Shown: piece after piece, positions 16,180 to 24,300 of the stretch
Layout: each line of letters starts with the position of its first letter
Position numbering within the stretch: the first letter of the stretch is position 1
Assembly (NCBI GenBank): GCA_017462915.1
Contig: JAFTQG010000017.1
Coordinates: 1 to 45,476, forward strand
Origin: Prevotella sp.
GTDB taxonomy: Bacteria > Bacteroidota > Bacteroidia > Bacteroidales > Bacteroidaceae
DNA length: 45,476 nt
Direction of reading: 5' to 3'
Made by a program: the position numbers and the translations under genes
The notes under the pieces: generated by a model
What the model was told of the DNA's origin: nothing
Database searches by the model: none
Seen by the model: only the letters and a program-made list of their open reading frames with translations

Positions 16180-17358
16180 TTGGCAGGTCTGTATATACAT
16201 ATACCGTTCTGTGCATCAAGATGCCTCTATTGCGGGTTTTACTCCACTACCGGACGGAATCTGCAAGAGGAGTACGTGAATGCAGTGTTGCGGGAACTTG
16301 CCGGAAGACTCAATGAAGGTGACCGCACATTTCCCTGCTCACGTCTGCATAACGGTATGACGCATTCCGGCAGAGAACATTTCACTACAGTATATATCGG
16401 CGGAGGCACACCTTCCACACTCGGTGTGCCTTTGCTTGACAAACTCGTGAAAGGGATTCAGGACAGTACGGACGCGAGTCATGTCAGGGAATGGACGATA
16501 GAGTGCAATCCTGACGATATCACGCCGACACTTGCCGAGTGGATAGGCCGCTCGCCCATAAACCGAGTAAGCATGGGAGCGCAGACATTCAGCGATGAAA
16601 GGCTGCGTTGGGTCTGTCGTCGACATACCTCGCGGCAAGTCACGGATGCCGTCAGGATGTTGCGGAGTCACGGAGTGGAGAATATAAGCATAGACCTTAT
16701 GTTCGGTTTTCCTTCTGAGACGCTGGACGAATGGAAGAGGGATATCGACGAGGCCCTTTCTCTTCGGCCGGAGCATATCTCGGCCTATTCGCTGATGTAC
16801 GAGGAAGGCACGCCTCTGTACCGTATGCTTGAAGAAGGCTGGGTGACGGAGATCGACGAGGAACTGTCGCGGAAGATGTACGACACCCTTGTCGCGCGCC
16901 TTACTGCCGAAGGGTATCAGCACTACGAGATAAGCAACTTCTGCCTGCCCTCCCGTCGCTCTGTGCATAATTCCTCCTATTGGCGACAGGTGCCATATCT
17001 CGGGCTCGGTGCTGCAGCTCATTCCTATGATGGCAGCCGCCGATGGTGGAATATCTGCGACATAGACGAGTATCTCAGCGTCACGCATGACGTTATCCCT
17101 TGCGGAGACGGTATAGGCGGCGGTTCGGAGGCCATAGATGACACGACACGCTATAATGATATCATCACCACAGCGTTGCGCACCAGCGAAGGCATACGTC
17201 TTGACGACCTGCTCCCGTCACACCGCGAATATCTGCTGTCACAGTCAGCGCGCCATATAGACAGTGGCACACTGGTTGTGGAAAGCGGCATCCTGCATCT
17301 GACAGCCTCGGGGATATATGTCTCAGACGATATCATGAGCGACCTTATTCTTATATGA
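16180..17358 (+). CDS. hemW: Radical SAM heme chaperone HemW (coproporphyrinogen oxidase-like)
   Basis: Radical SAM protein related to HemN. The HemW subgroup acts as a heme chaperone rather than as coproporphyrinogen III dehydrogenase. The cluster motif is CxxxCxxC at residues 11-18 (CASRCLYC) after the N-terminal MAGLYIHIPF. Further family blocks are YIGGGTPSTL, SMGAQTF, DLMFGFPSET, SAYSLMYEEGTPL and GLGAAAHSY. The start is TTG at 16180, immediately after the TAG of the cyclophilin gene; homology begins at that codon and no ATG is near. The 392-residue length is normal. It probably shares an mRNA with the cyclophilin gene. Confidence 0.92.
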   Translation: MAGLYIHIPFCASRCLYCGFYSTTGRNLQEEYVNAVLRELAGRLNEGDRTFPCSRLHNGMTHSGREHFTTVYIGGGTPSTLGVPLLDKLVKGIQDSTDASHVREWTIECNPDDITPTLAEWIGRSPINRVSMGAQTFSDERLRWVCRRHTSRQVTDAVRMLRSHGVENISIDLMFGFPSETLDEWKRDIDEALSLRPEHISAYSLMYEEGTPLYRMLEEGWVTEIDEELSRKMYDTLVARLTAEGYQHYEISNFCLPSRRSVHNSSYWRQVPYLGLGAAAHSYDGSRRWWNICDIDEYLSVTHDVIPCGDGIGGGSEAIDDTTRYNDIITTALRTSEGIRLDDLLPSHREYLLSQSARHIDSGTLVVESGILHLTASGIYVSDDIMSDLILI

Positions 17359-17437
17359 CGGTTATACGGTCATTCGGTAACACTTATCCGCTACCTCGTG
17401 TTACCTCCGTAAAACCGCACAAACCGCCTAACCGTAA
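17359..17437. repeat. Period-8 intergenic inverted-repeat element, copy C
   Basis: Starts at the base after the hemW stop (CGGTTATACGGT) and ends with AACCGCCTAACCGT 9 bp before the next ATG. Its centre differs from the common core and holds a perfect 8-bp hairpin, GGTAACAC (17376-17383) with GTGTTACC (17398-17405). No promoter motif is visible in the gap. Confidence 0.7.
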
Positions 17438-17445
17438 AAAAACAA

Positions 17446-18117
17446 ATGACAACAAAAGAACTGACATACGACGAGCTTGATGTGCGCATCAAGGATATCT
17501 ACGAACTTATGGGATACGGCGACAGCCTTCCCGACACCGCTGTCACGACGGAAGTCGATGCAATGCTCAGTGAGATACGGCAGTGGCTGCGTCCGCGGAT
17601 GGCGTTTTTCGTGACAAGAGACTTTGAAGGCTTCGAGGTGGGCAAGATCATAAGCCACCAGCTCAAGAAAGCCGAGGCCTACTGCTTCTTCGTCTGCACC
17701 GCAGGACAGGAGTATCAGGACTTTATGGAGAGGGCTTCAGGACACGACAGCACGATGCCCGAGGGTGTGGGAGAAGACATGTTCCGTGCTTATCTCGCAC
17801 ACTCCATCGGCAGTGCCCTTGTAGAGCGTTGTGCCGATAAGATGGAAGAGGTGTTGCAGGCACAGATAGACAAGTTGGGATGGCACAGGACCAACCGTTT
17901 CTCGCCAGGATATTGCGGTTGGCATGTCATGGAGCAGCAGAAGCTGTTTCCGCTCTTCCGTGGCGAGACCTGTGGCGTCTCCCTCACCGACTCTTCCCTG
18001 ATGATGCCCATAAAGTCCGTCAGCGGTGTCATCGGGCTTGGCAAGGATGTCCGTTATCTGCCGTACACCTGCGGACTATGCAATTACGCTGACTGTTATA
18101 AGCGTAAGAAGAGGTGA
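17446..18117 (+). CDS. Stand-alone methionine synthase (MetH) activation-domain protein
   Basis: 223-residue protein resembling the C-terminal AdoMet-binding reactivation domain of B12-dependent methionine synthase, found in some bacteria as a separate polypeptide. Diagnostic segments are NRFSPGYCGWHVMEQQKLF (equivalent to the RxxPGY...H block of MetH) and GVSLTDSSLMMPIKSVSG. It would supply SAM for reductive methylation of inactive cob(II)alamin. The N-terminal third is less typical. The C-terminus ends with CGLCNYADCYKRKKR, a Cys cluster that could bind metal or an iron-sulfur centre and is not part of the classical MetH domain. Period-8 elements lie on both sides, so it is probably cotranscribed with hemW. 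Confidence 0.8.
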   Translation: MTTKELTYDELDVRIKDIYELMGYGDSLPDTAVTTEVDAMLSEIRQWLRPRMAFFVTRDFEGFEVGKIISHQLKKAEAYCFFVCTAGQEYQDFMERASGHDSTMPEGVGEDMFRAYLAHSIGSALVERCADKMEEVLQAQIDKLGWHRTNRFSPGYCGWHVMEQQKLFPLFRGETCGVSLTDSSLMMPIKSVSGVIGLGKDVRYLPYTCGLCNYADCYKRKKR

Positions 18118-18118
18118 G

Positions 18119-18267
18119 GTTGGCGGTTGTATGCGGTTGTACGGTTATGCGGTTGTATGTGGTTATACGGTTATACGGTTGTGTGGTTATTGGGTTAGGC
18201 GGTTGTACGGCATAGGAAAGGTAATCTCCGTATAACCGCCTAACCGTATAACCGTATATAACCGCAC
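18119..18267. repeat. Period-8 intergenic inverted-repeat element, copy D
   Basis: The longest copy. The left arm has about eleven CGGTTRTA-like units (18122-18210); the core TAGGAAAGGTAATCTCCG spans 18213-18230; the right arm (18231-18264) has about four AACCGTAT-like units. It begins 1-2 bp after the preceding stop codon and lies upstream of the ECF sigma factor gene. Confidence 0.85.
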
Positions 18268-18344
18268 ATTTTTTTGTCTCCCAATGTAGTTTTACAGTAT
18301 CCTTCTGCGTCTAATAGGCAGAGTGAACAAAAATCAGATTATAT

Positions 18345-18827
18345 ATGGAAAAGGATGAACGACTGTTTGCAGACATAGTGAAGCGCCACAAGAGTTCGAT
18401 ATATACAGTGTGCTATATGTTTGCAAAAGACGCTGACGAGGCTGACAACCTCTTTCAGGAAGTTCTCATCAATATGTGGAAAGGCATGGACACGTTCCGC
18501 GAGGAGAGCAAGATAGGGACGTGGATATGGCGTGTAAGTTTCAACACCTGCATCTCCGCCGACAGGAAGAAGCGCCGCGACAAGACAGTGCGTCTGTCCA
18601 TGGACGTCAATATGTATGAGACCCATGACGAGGATTCACGTCAGATAAAGATGCTCCACGACAGGATACACAGGCTGAAACCCTTTGACCGCGCCATCGT
18701 CATGCTGTGGCTTGAGGGGCTTCCTTACGACGAGATAGGTGCCGTCGTCGGCATCTCCGTGAAGAATGTCTCCGTCCGTCTTGTAAGGATAAAGGAGGAA
18801 CTGAAGAGAATGAAAGACAATGATTGA
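18345..18827 (+). CDS. ECF-type RNA polymerase sigma factor
   Basis: 160-residue sigma-70 family factor of the extracytoplasmic-function type. Region 2 spans about residues 5-75, with the core-binding pattern DADEADNLFQEVLINMWKG and then SKIGTWIWRVSFNTCIS. Region 4 (about 100-155) has the helix-turn-helix LPYDEIGAVVGISVKNVSVRL. There is no region 3, as expected. The next gene begins at or just after its end and encodes a small membrane protein, a pattern common for sigma/anti-sigma pairs. No FecR-type anti-sigma or SusC partner follows, so it is not the usual transport-linked ECF module. Target genes are unknown. Confidence 0.9.
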   Translation: MEKDERLFADIVKRHKSSIYTVCYMFAKDADEADNLFQEVLINMWKGMDTFREESKIGTWIWRVSFNTCISADRKKRRDKTVRLSMDVNMYETHDEDSRQIKMLHDRIHRLKPFDRAIVMLWLEGLPYDEIGAVVGISVKNVSVRLVRIKEELKRMKDND

Positions 18828-18842
18828 TAACAAAAACATATA

Positions 18843-18848
18843 TGGAGG
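18843..18848 (+). promoter_or_regulatory. Shine-Dalgarno site fixing the start of the membrane partner gene
   Basis: GGAGGT lies at 18844-18849, about 6 bp before the ATG at 18856. It is one of few clear Shine-Dalgarno sequences in the window and favours 18856 over the upstream ATG at 18820. Confidence 0.55.
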
Positions 18849-18855
18849 TAACGAT

Positions 18856-19446
18856 ATGGAGAATAATAGAGAAGGATTTGAGGATATTCAGCGCCAGATA
18901 GACCTGCTGAAAAAGAAGCTCGACAATGAGAAAATCATCAACGAACGCCTCATGCGTAAGGCCATGAGCAGCCGTGTCAACAGCGTGGAGCGGTATCTGT
19001 GGAAAGTGTTGTCCCTTGGCGTCGTGGCCATGGCACTGATGGCTTTGGACTTTATTGTGCTGTTTCCACTGTCATTGCCGTTTGTCATTGCCACGGAACT
19101 GATGCTCCTCTGCTGTATAGTGTTTATATGTATCAACAAGCGCCTTGTCAGTTCAGACAAGATAATGTCGGGCAACCTGATAGAGGCGAGCAGTAGCCTC
19201 GCACGGTTCAAGAAGCGCGAGATACGCTATATCTGCGTCAGCATCCCGTTGACTGTATTGTGGATGACATGGCTTGTCTTCGAGATACGTGTCTATGCTC
19301 CCGACGAGGAGAGCATGTACAGCATGTTGACAGGCATCACTATAGGCGGCATCATAGGCTTCTGCATAGGCGTCAGCATGTTCCGCAAGATGTTGCGCAA
19401 TGTCAATGACGTGCTGTCGCAGATAGAAGAGCTTACGTGCGGGTAG
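18856..19446 (+). CDS. Small membrane protein, candidate anti-sigma partner
   Basis: No family recognised. From the ATG at 18856 it has 196 residues: an N-terminal soluble segment with a predicted coiled coil (QRQIDLLKKKLDNEKIINER), a pair of transmembrane helices (about residues 55-95), a charged cytoplasmic segment, and a second helix pair (about 130-180). An alternative start at 18820 overlaps the sigma gene by 8 bp. Its position directly behind an ECF sigma factor, and its short cytoplasmic head joined to membrane helices, suggest a role in holding or sensing for that sigma factor. This is inference from context only. Confidence 0.7.
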   Translation: MENNREGFEDIQRQIDLLKKKLDNEKIINERLMRKAMSSRVNSVERYLWKVLSLGVVAMALMALDFIVLFPLSLPFVIATELMLLCCIVFICINKRLVSSDKIMSGNLIEASSSLARFKKREIRYICVSIPLTVLWMTWLVFEIRVYAPDEESMYSMLTGITIGGIIGFCIGVSMFRKMLRNVNDVLSQIEELTCG

Positions 19447-19556
19447 GTACGGTTATGTGCGGTTGGACGGTTTTGCGGTTATACGGTTATATGTTTTTAT
19501 AAATAAAGTAATCGACCGCACAACCGTCCAACCGCATAACCGCCCAACCGCATATA
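19447..19556. repeat. Period-8 intergenic inverted-repeat element, copy E
   Basis: Begins at the base after the preceding stop. GCGGTTGGACGGTT in the left arm (19459-19472) is matched exactly by its reverse complement AACCGTCCAACCGC in the right arm (19522-19535), so the arms are true inverted copies. The centre keeps AAAGTAATC from the common core. It ends about 50 bp upstream of the asparaginase promoter. Confidence 0.8.
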
Positions 19557-19581
19557 TTTTTTCCAAAAATACGGCATAATC

Positions 19582-19613
19582 TTTCGCTTTCTCAGAAAAA
19601 TAAGCTAATTTTG
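19582..19613 (+). promoter_or_regulatory. Promoter of the asparaginase gene
   Basis: TAATTTTG at 19606-19613 matches TAnnTTTG; TTTC at 19582-19585 lies 20 bp upstream as a near-consensus -33 element. Confidence 0.65.
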
Positions 19614-19642
19614 CACCAGAATAGGGCCATCTCTCATACGGT

Positions 19643-20767
19643 ATGCAATATCATGCGCCATGCCGTCACCATGAAGAGGCTCTGCAAAACCTGATGAAAA
19701 TGGAAGAAAAGGCACTGAAGCTGCACAGCTCGCTCAGACGTACAGGGCGCGTACTCCTCGTATATACCGGCGGAACGATAGGCATGGGACTCAATCCCAA
19801 GACAGGCACACTTGAACCGCTGGACTTCACCCATCTGCTGAGCCGTCTGCCTGAACTTGAGCAGATAGAGGCAGCGGTGGACATATACCAGTTTGCCACG
19901 CCGATAGACTCGAGCGATATGAATATCACATTGTGGGCAGACCTTGTGCACATCGTGATGGACAGATACGACAAGTATGACGGTTTTGTCATCCTTCACG
20001 GCACGGACACGATGGCATATACCGCCTCCGCACTCTCGTTCATGCTGCAAAACCTCACCAAACCGGTCATCCTCACCGGTTCGCAGTTGCCTATAGGACA
20101 GTTGCGGACAGACGGAAAGGAAAATCTTGTCACAAGCCTCGAGCTGGCATCCATCGCCACCGACGAAGGCGTGTCGCCTATTCCCGAGGTCTGCATATAC
20201 TTCAGCGGACATCTCCTGCGCGGAAACCGCAGCACGAAGCAGAACGCCGACCAGTTCAATGCCTTCGAGTCGTTCAATTACCCTCACCTCTGCGATGCCG
20301 GTGTCAACTTCCGTTTCGCCACACATCATATCCTTACGCCGGATTTCTCGCAACCCGTGCGCCCTCATTTCGAGATGAATTCCAATGTCATCGTCTTCTC
20401 CATCTTCCCCGGAATACAGGAGAACATAGTGGAACATCTGCTGAATATCCCCAATCTAAAAGGCATTGTCATGCGCAGCTACGGCTCAGGAAACGCCCCT
20501 CAGCGTCCATGGCTTACGGACATCCTCAGGGAAGTGTCCGAACGAGGCGTCACTGTGGTGAACATCTCGCAGTGTATGGCAGGACGTGTGGAGATGGGAC
20601 GCTACGATACAGGCTACCATCTGCTGCATAGCGGTGTCCTCTCAGGCTATGACTCGACCATAGAGGCCGCCGTGACGAAGCTTATGCACCTTACGGCACG
20701 CCACTCCGACCCAGCTCTCGTGCGCTCACACATGAGCCGCTCCCTGGCAGGGGAAATCACGATATGA
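19643..20767 (+). CDS. ansA: Type I (cytosolic) L-asparaginase
   Basis: Hydrolyses L-asparagine to aspartate and ammonia. Both catalytic threonine motifs are present: YTGGTIGMG with Thr42, and LHGTDTMAYTASALSFM with Thr121-Asp122. The segments LTGSQLPIGQLRTDGKENL and RGNRSTKQNADQFNAFESFNYP are typical of the bacterial cytosolic class. There is no signal peptide, unlike type II enzymes. From 19643 the protein is 374 residues; family members are usually about 340-350. In-frame ATGs at 19694 and 19700 would give 355-357 residues and are plausible true starts, so the N-terminus is uncertain. It is a single gene with its own promoter. Confidence 0.92.
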   Translation: MQYHAPCRHHEEALQNLMKMEEKALKLHSSLRRTGRVLLVYTGGTIGMGLNPKTGTLEPLDFTHLLSRLPELEQIEAAVDIYQFATPIDSSDMNITLWADLVHIVMDRYDKYDGFVILHGTDTMAYTASALSFMLQNLTKPVILTGSQLPIGQLRTDGKENLVTSLELASIATDEGVSPIPEVCIYFSGHLLRGNRSTKQNADQFNAFESFNYPHLCDAGVNFRFATHHILTPDFSQPVRPHFEMNSNVIVFSIFPGIQENIVEHLLNIPNLKGIVMRSYGSGNAPQRPWLTDILREVSERGVTVVNISQCMAGRVEMGRYDTGYHLLHSGVLSGYDSTIEAAVTKLMHLTARHSDPALVRSHMSRSLAGEITI

Positions 20768-20894
20768 TGCCATTATGGGACAAAAGCCATCCAGGTAACA
20801 TATTGATTATTAAGATATAACACAAATAAGGTAGAATATTCTGTCTTTCCGTGATGTCTTTCCATCATGAAGCAGATGTTCCTGCTGTTTCCGA

Positions 20895-20968
20895 AGGGTT
20901 ACCTTTCACACTGTGAAAGGTAACCTTCTGTCGTATAGACCGTCACCTTTTACATGGTAAAGGGTGAC
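20895..20968. repeat. Two tandem related palindromes after asparaginase
   Basis: Palindrome 1 (20897-20925): GGTTACCTTTCACA and TGTGAAAGGTAACC form a perfect 14-bp inverted repeat around a single C. Palindrome 2 (20942-20968): GTCACCTTTTAC and GTAAAGGGTGAC form a 12-bp stem with one G-U pair and a 3-nt centre. The half-sites are related (TTACCTTTCACA versus TCACCTTTTACA) and the centres are about 44 bp apart. There is no convincing T-run after either. They may be hairpins ending the asparaginase mRNA, operators, or a REP-like repeat. Confidence 0.7.
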
Positions 20969-21060
20969 CTTTGCTTGTATTAATAATAACAGCCATTGTG
21001 TCTATGTAGAATGCAATGAAGAATGAAATTTTAATATGCGAATAAAAAATTGATAAATTA

Positions 21061-21092
21061 TTTGTTACTTAGGAATAAATTTCTTACCTTTG
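21061..21092 (+). promoter_or_regulatory. Strong promoter upstream of the structured region
   Basis: TTTG at 21061-21064, a 20-bp spacer, and TACCTTTG at 21085-21092: a perfect Bacteroidetes promoter. Transcription would begin near 21098, about 280 nt before the next gene. Confidence 0.75.
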
Positions 21093-21097
21093 TAACC

Positions 21098-21350
21098 GTG
21101 CATTCCGTAAGGATGCATATCTTTTTATTTGCTCAACTTTCCGCTACGAACTACCACCTCGCAACAGGAATAAAACGAGCATTTCAAATACCAAGGAACT
21201 GTGCCCTCATACGGCGCAGGCTTCTCCATTTGGTATTTGAAGGCTGTGGTAGGCCTTGTAGCGGAAAATGGTGTAGGCCTGTGCCGCTTTTGTATCTATA
21301 TGCAAAGCATAGCAAGATAAGGGCTCAGCCAATAAAGTTGAGGGTTTTAC
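21098..21350 (+). ncRNA. Candidate structured RNA or long structured leader
   Basis: Nested complementary segments lie downstream of the promoter at 21061-21092. The outer helix is TTTCCGCTAC (21138-21147) with GTAGCGGAAA (21258-21267), continued by CTACCAC (21151-21157) with GTGGTAG (21246-21252). The inner helix is TTCAAATACCAA (21183-21194) with TTGGTATTTGAA (21230-21241), and its apex is TGTGCC/GGCGCA (21200-21205, 21213-21218). A side hairpin CTCG/CGAG lies in the internal loop. Other hairpins occur at 21099-21119 (TGCATTCC/GGATGCA) and 21324-21342 (CTCAGC/GTTGAG followed by GGTTTT, a weak terminator candidate). No known RNA family was recognised. It may be a separate small RNA, a leader regulating the 4-kb gene, or a decayed palindromic element. 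Confidence 0.55.
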
Positions 21351-21381
21351 ACATTATTAATAATTAAAAGCAAATAAAAAG

Positions 21382-24300
21382 ATGCAGAAAATTACATTTA
21401 AAGTTTTTGTCGCATGTCTTCTTGCTGTCATAGCGATATCGACGCATGCGCAAATCGTCCTGCATGAAGCAACGGACGTAACCCAAACCAAGGCTACACT
21501 GTCAGCCGATTTTCCAGATCTCAGTGTAGAACATGGATTTCAGTACAAGTACGGCACATTGCCGGAGATAGACGATTTCTCGAAACTTGCCCTATCTGCA
21601 ATCTCCGACCCAGTGCAGATAAACACCACAGGTACCAATGCTTGGTCTGCACGCACTGTGAAAGGCTGGGTGGAAAGTAAAAGCAACCTTTATGTAGGGC
21701 AGACTTCCGTTATGTCGGCTAAGGTAAAATTCTCCGAGCCGACAACCGTAACCTTTGAATGGAGTGTAGATTCGGAAGAAGGAATTGGTATACTCTCGTT
21801 CATAGTTGATGGCAAGACTGTCCGTGAAATTTCTGGGGCCGTGGATTTCACGCAGGTATCATATCAAGCAACCGCAGGAGAACACACACTGCAATGGCAG
21901 TATAAAAAGACGGCGGCGACAAATGTGGGACTTGACCTTGGAATGGTGAGGAATATTGATTTGCAGAATACTACGGAGGGAGAATGGATAAGTAAGATTG
22001 CTCCGGCATCGGAATTTCAACTTTCCAACTTATATCCTGAGCAGAATTATATTTATAGAGCATATGAAAATAACAAATATTCCAAAACATCAGAATTTTC
22101 AACATTAGGAATATCTGTCTATGACATTACAACGGATAACATCACACAGACCAAAGCTACAATCAATGCAAAAATCGATCAAGGAGATGCAAAAACTATA
22201 TCAACCCTTATTTGGGGGTATGACATAGCATTTGATGATAGATACGATATGTTCGATTCGGGATCTAATTTGGCCATAATAAAATCAGGAACATATATTG
22301 AAGGGGGAAAAACAAAAAAACCTACTTTAGAATTTAAATCTGCAGAATCATGTAAAATTTCATTTAAAGCATCGTTTTCAGGTGGAACAGCTGGACATGG
22401 CTATATAACAATTAGTTCTGTAGAAGGATATTATTGTCAAGAAACCATATTATCTCATTCTTATAGTGCATGCACAAGGACATACGATCTTCCTGCAGGT
22501 TCATATAATATATGGTTTGGAGCTTCATATGGTGATGTTTATGTATCAGATTTTAATTTGAGCAATTCAACTTATGGTTCTATAGCCAGTTATCAAAGAA
22601 AGAAACAAGTCCAATTTTCAGGAGATTCCTATAAGTTGGAATCATTGATACCTAACACAACATATAGTTATATTATTTCTGTTGTTCCATCTTATTCTGG
22701 TGAGTTACCAGTACCATCGAATTCCGTTAAAGATTCTGCCAAGCAAAGTTTCACGACAAATTCTGTAAAAGCCAAAAATCAACAACCTTCCGTCGTAACA
22801 CAAAGTACGGCGCAAATAGAAGGTGTTGTAGAAAGTGGTGATGCCTCAATTATTGCTACGGGATTACAATACAAAGATGCAGAAGGCAAACGTTGGAGCG
22901 ATTATCCTAAGGATGTAACAGCAACAGTGTTATCACAGAATATAAATAGGCTGAAGCCAAACACTACATATCATTACCGTACATATATTCAAGCGCAAAA
23001 ATGTGATACAGTATTCAGTGATATTGGAAGTTTCACTACTTTGGAAGTTAAAGCAGCGAAGCCAACCCTTATTGAATACTCACAAACAAAGGCAAAAATA
23101 AAAAACGCAGTAACATTTGGCGATGCAGTTATATACAAGCGTGGTGTACAGTTCCGCAAATCAGACGAAGTTCCATGGATGGAAATGGAAGATGGCGGTA
23201 ACGATGCTGTTTATGACGTAGTACTGGAACACTTATTGCCTAATACAAGTTATCAAGTTCGTACATACATACAACCTGCAGGATGCGAGACCGTGTATGG
23301 AGATATGCTTTCGTTCACCACACTTGCTGTAGAAGCACTAAAACCTACAGTTATCAAACTTGCACAGCATGAGGTAATATTGCAAGGCACCGTTCAGTTC
23401 GGCGATGCTTCAATATATCAGCGCGGAATGCAGTTCCGCAAACAAGGTGAGACTAAATGGGAAGAAATTGAAGACGGTGGCAGTGAGTCAATTTTCACAT
23501 TAGTGAAGAAAGGTCTTGAGATGTCTACAACTTATGAAGCGCGCACTTATGTTCAGCCGGCAGGATGTGATGTGATATATTCCGATATATTGACATTCAA
23601 GACGGCACACTACGTTTCAGACGTGTCAAATCCAGAGGTTAAGACAACACAAACTACAGCTGTGATTACGTTCATGCTTTCTGATACAGACGATGAAATA
23701 GAAGAAGCAGGCATCTACTATGGAAGTGATAGCAATAAAGAGCAGTGGAAGCAAGTGTCTGGTGTGATGGAAGGAAATGTTGTAAAAGTGACTATCCCCA
23801 ACCTTAAGTATAATGCGCGCTATTATTATCGTCCGTATGTGAAGGTGAATGGGCAATATTATTTCTATGATGACATGGGGAATAATGCATCTTTTGTTAC
23901 AAAAGACATTACAGCGACGATGACGTTCCCTGTAATCACTCAGACAACAGTACAAATAAAAGCAGATATAGATGCTGGTGATGCAAATGTGACAGGATGG
24001 GGATATTGCTTCGGAGACAGTTATGACAGCGAGAATTTTTATCCTTATGAAGAATTGACGGAAATCAGAAATTTGTCAATCAACAAAAAGTATAATATCG
24101 GACTGTTCTGCAGTGTCGATGGAGAATACAAATTGATTGCTTCTGGAGATTTTACAACAAAAGATGTAGCTGTTTCTGCTTTGTTCTTCAATGTTACACA
24201 AACCAAAGCAGAAATGCGTATCACAGTAAATTCTGGTGATGCAGAAGTGACAGATTTTAAATACTGTTTAGACTATGGGGATAAGGTTCGTTGTGGTGAT

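Noticed and set aside
21098-21350. Identification of the structured RNA as 6S RNA, tmRNA, RNase P RNA or SRP RNA
   Set aside because: Signature motifs of tmRNA, RNase P and SRP RNA are absent, and the 5' and 3' ends do not pair as in 6S RNA; left as unassigned.
21050-21367. 105-residue open frame before the large secreted protein
   Set aside because: It overlaps the promoter and the nested inverted repeats, has no recognisable domain, and its composition follows the RNA-like structure.
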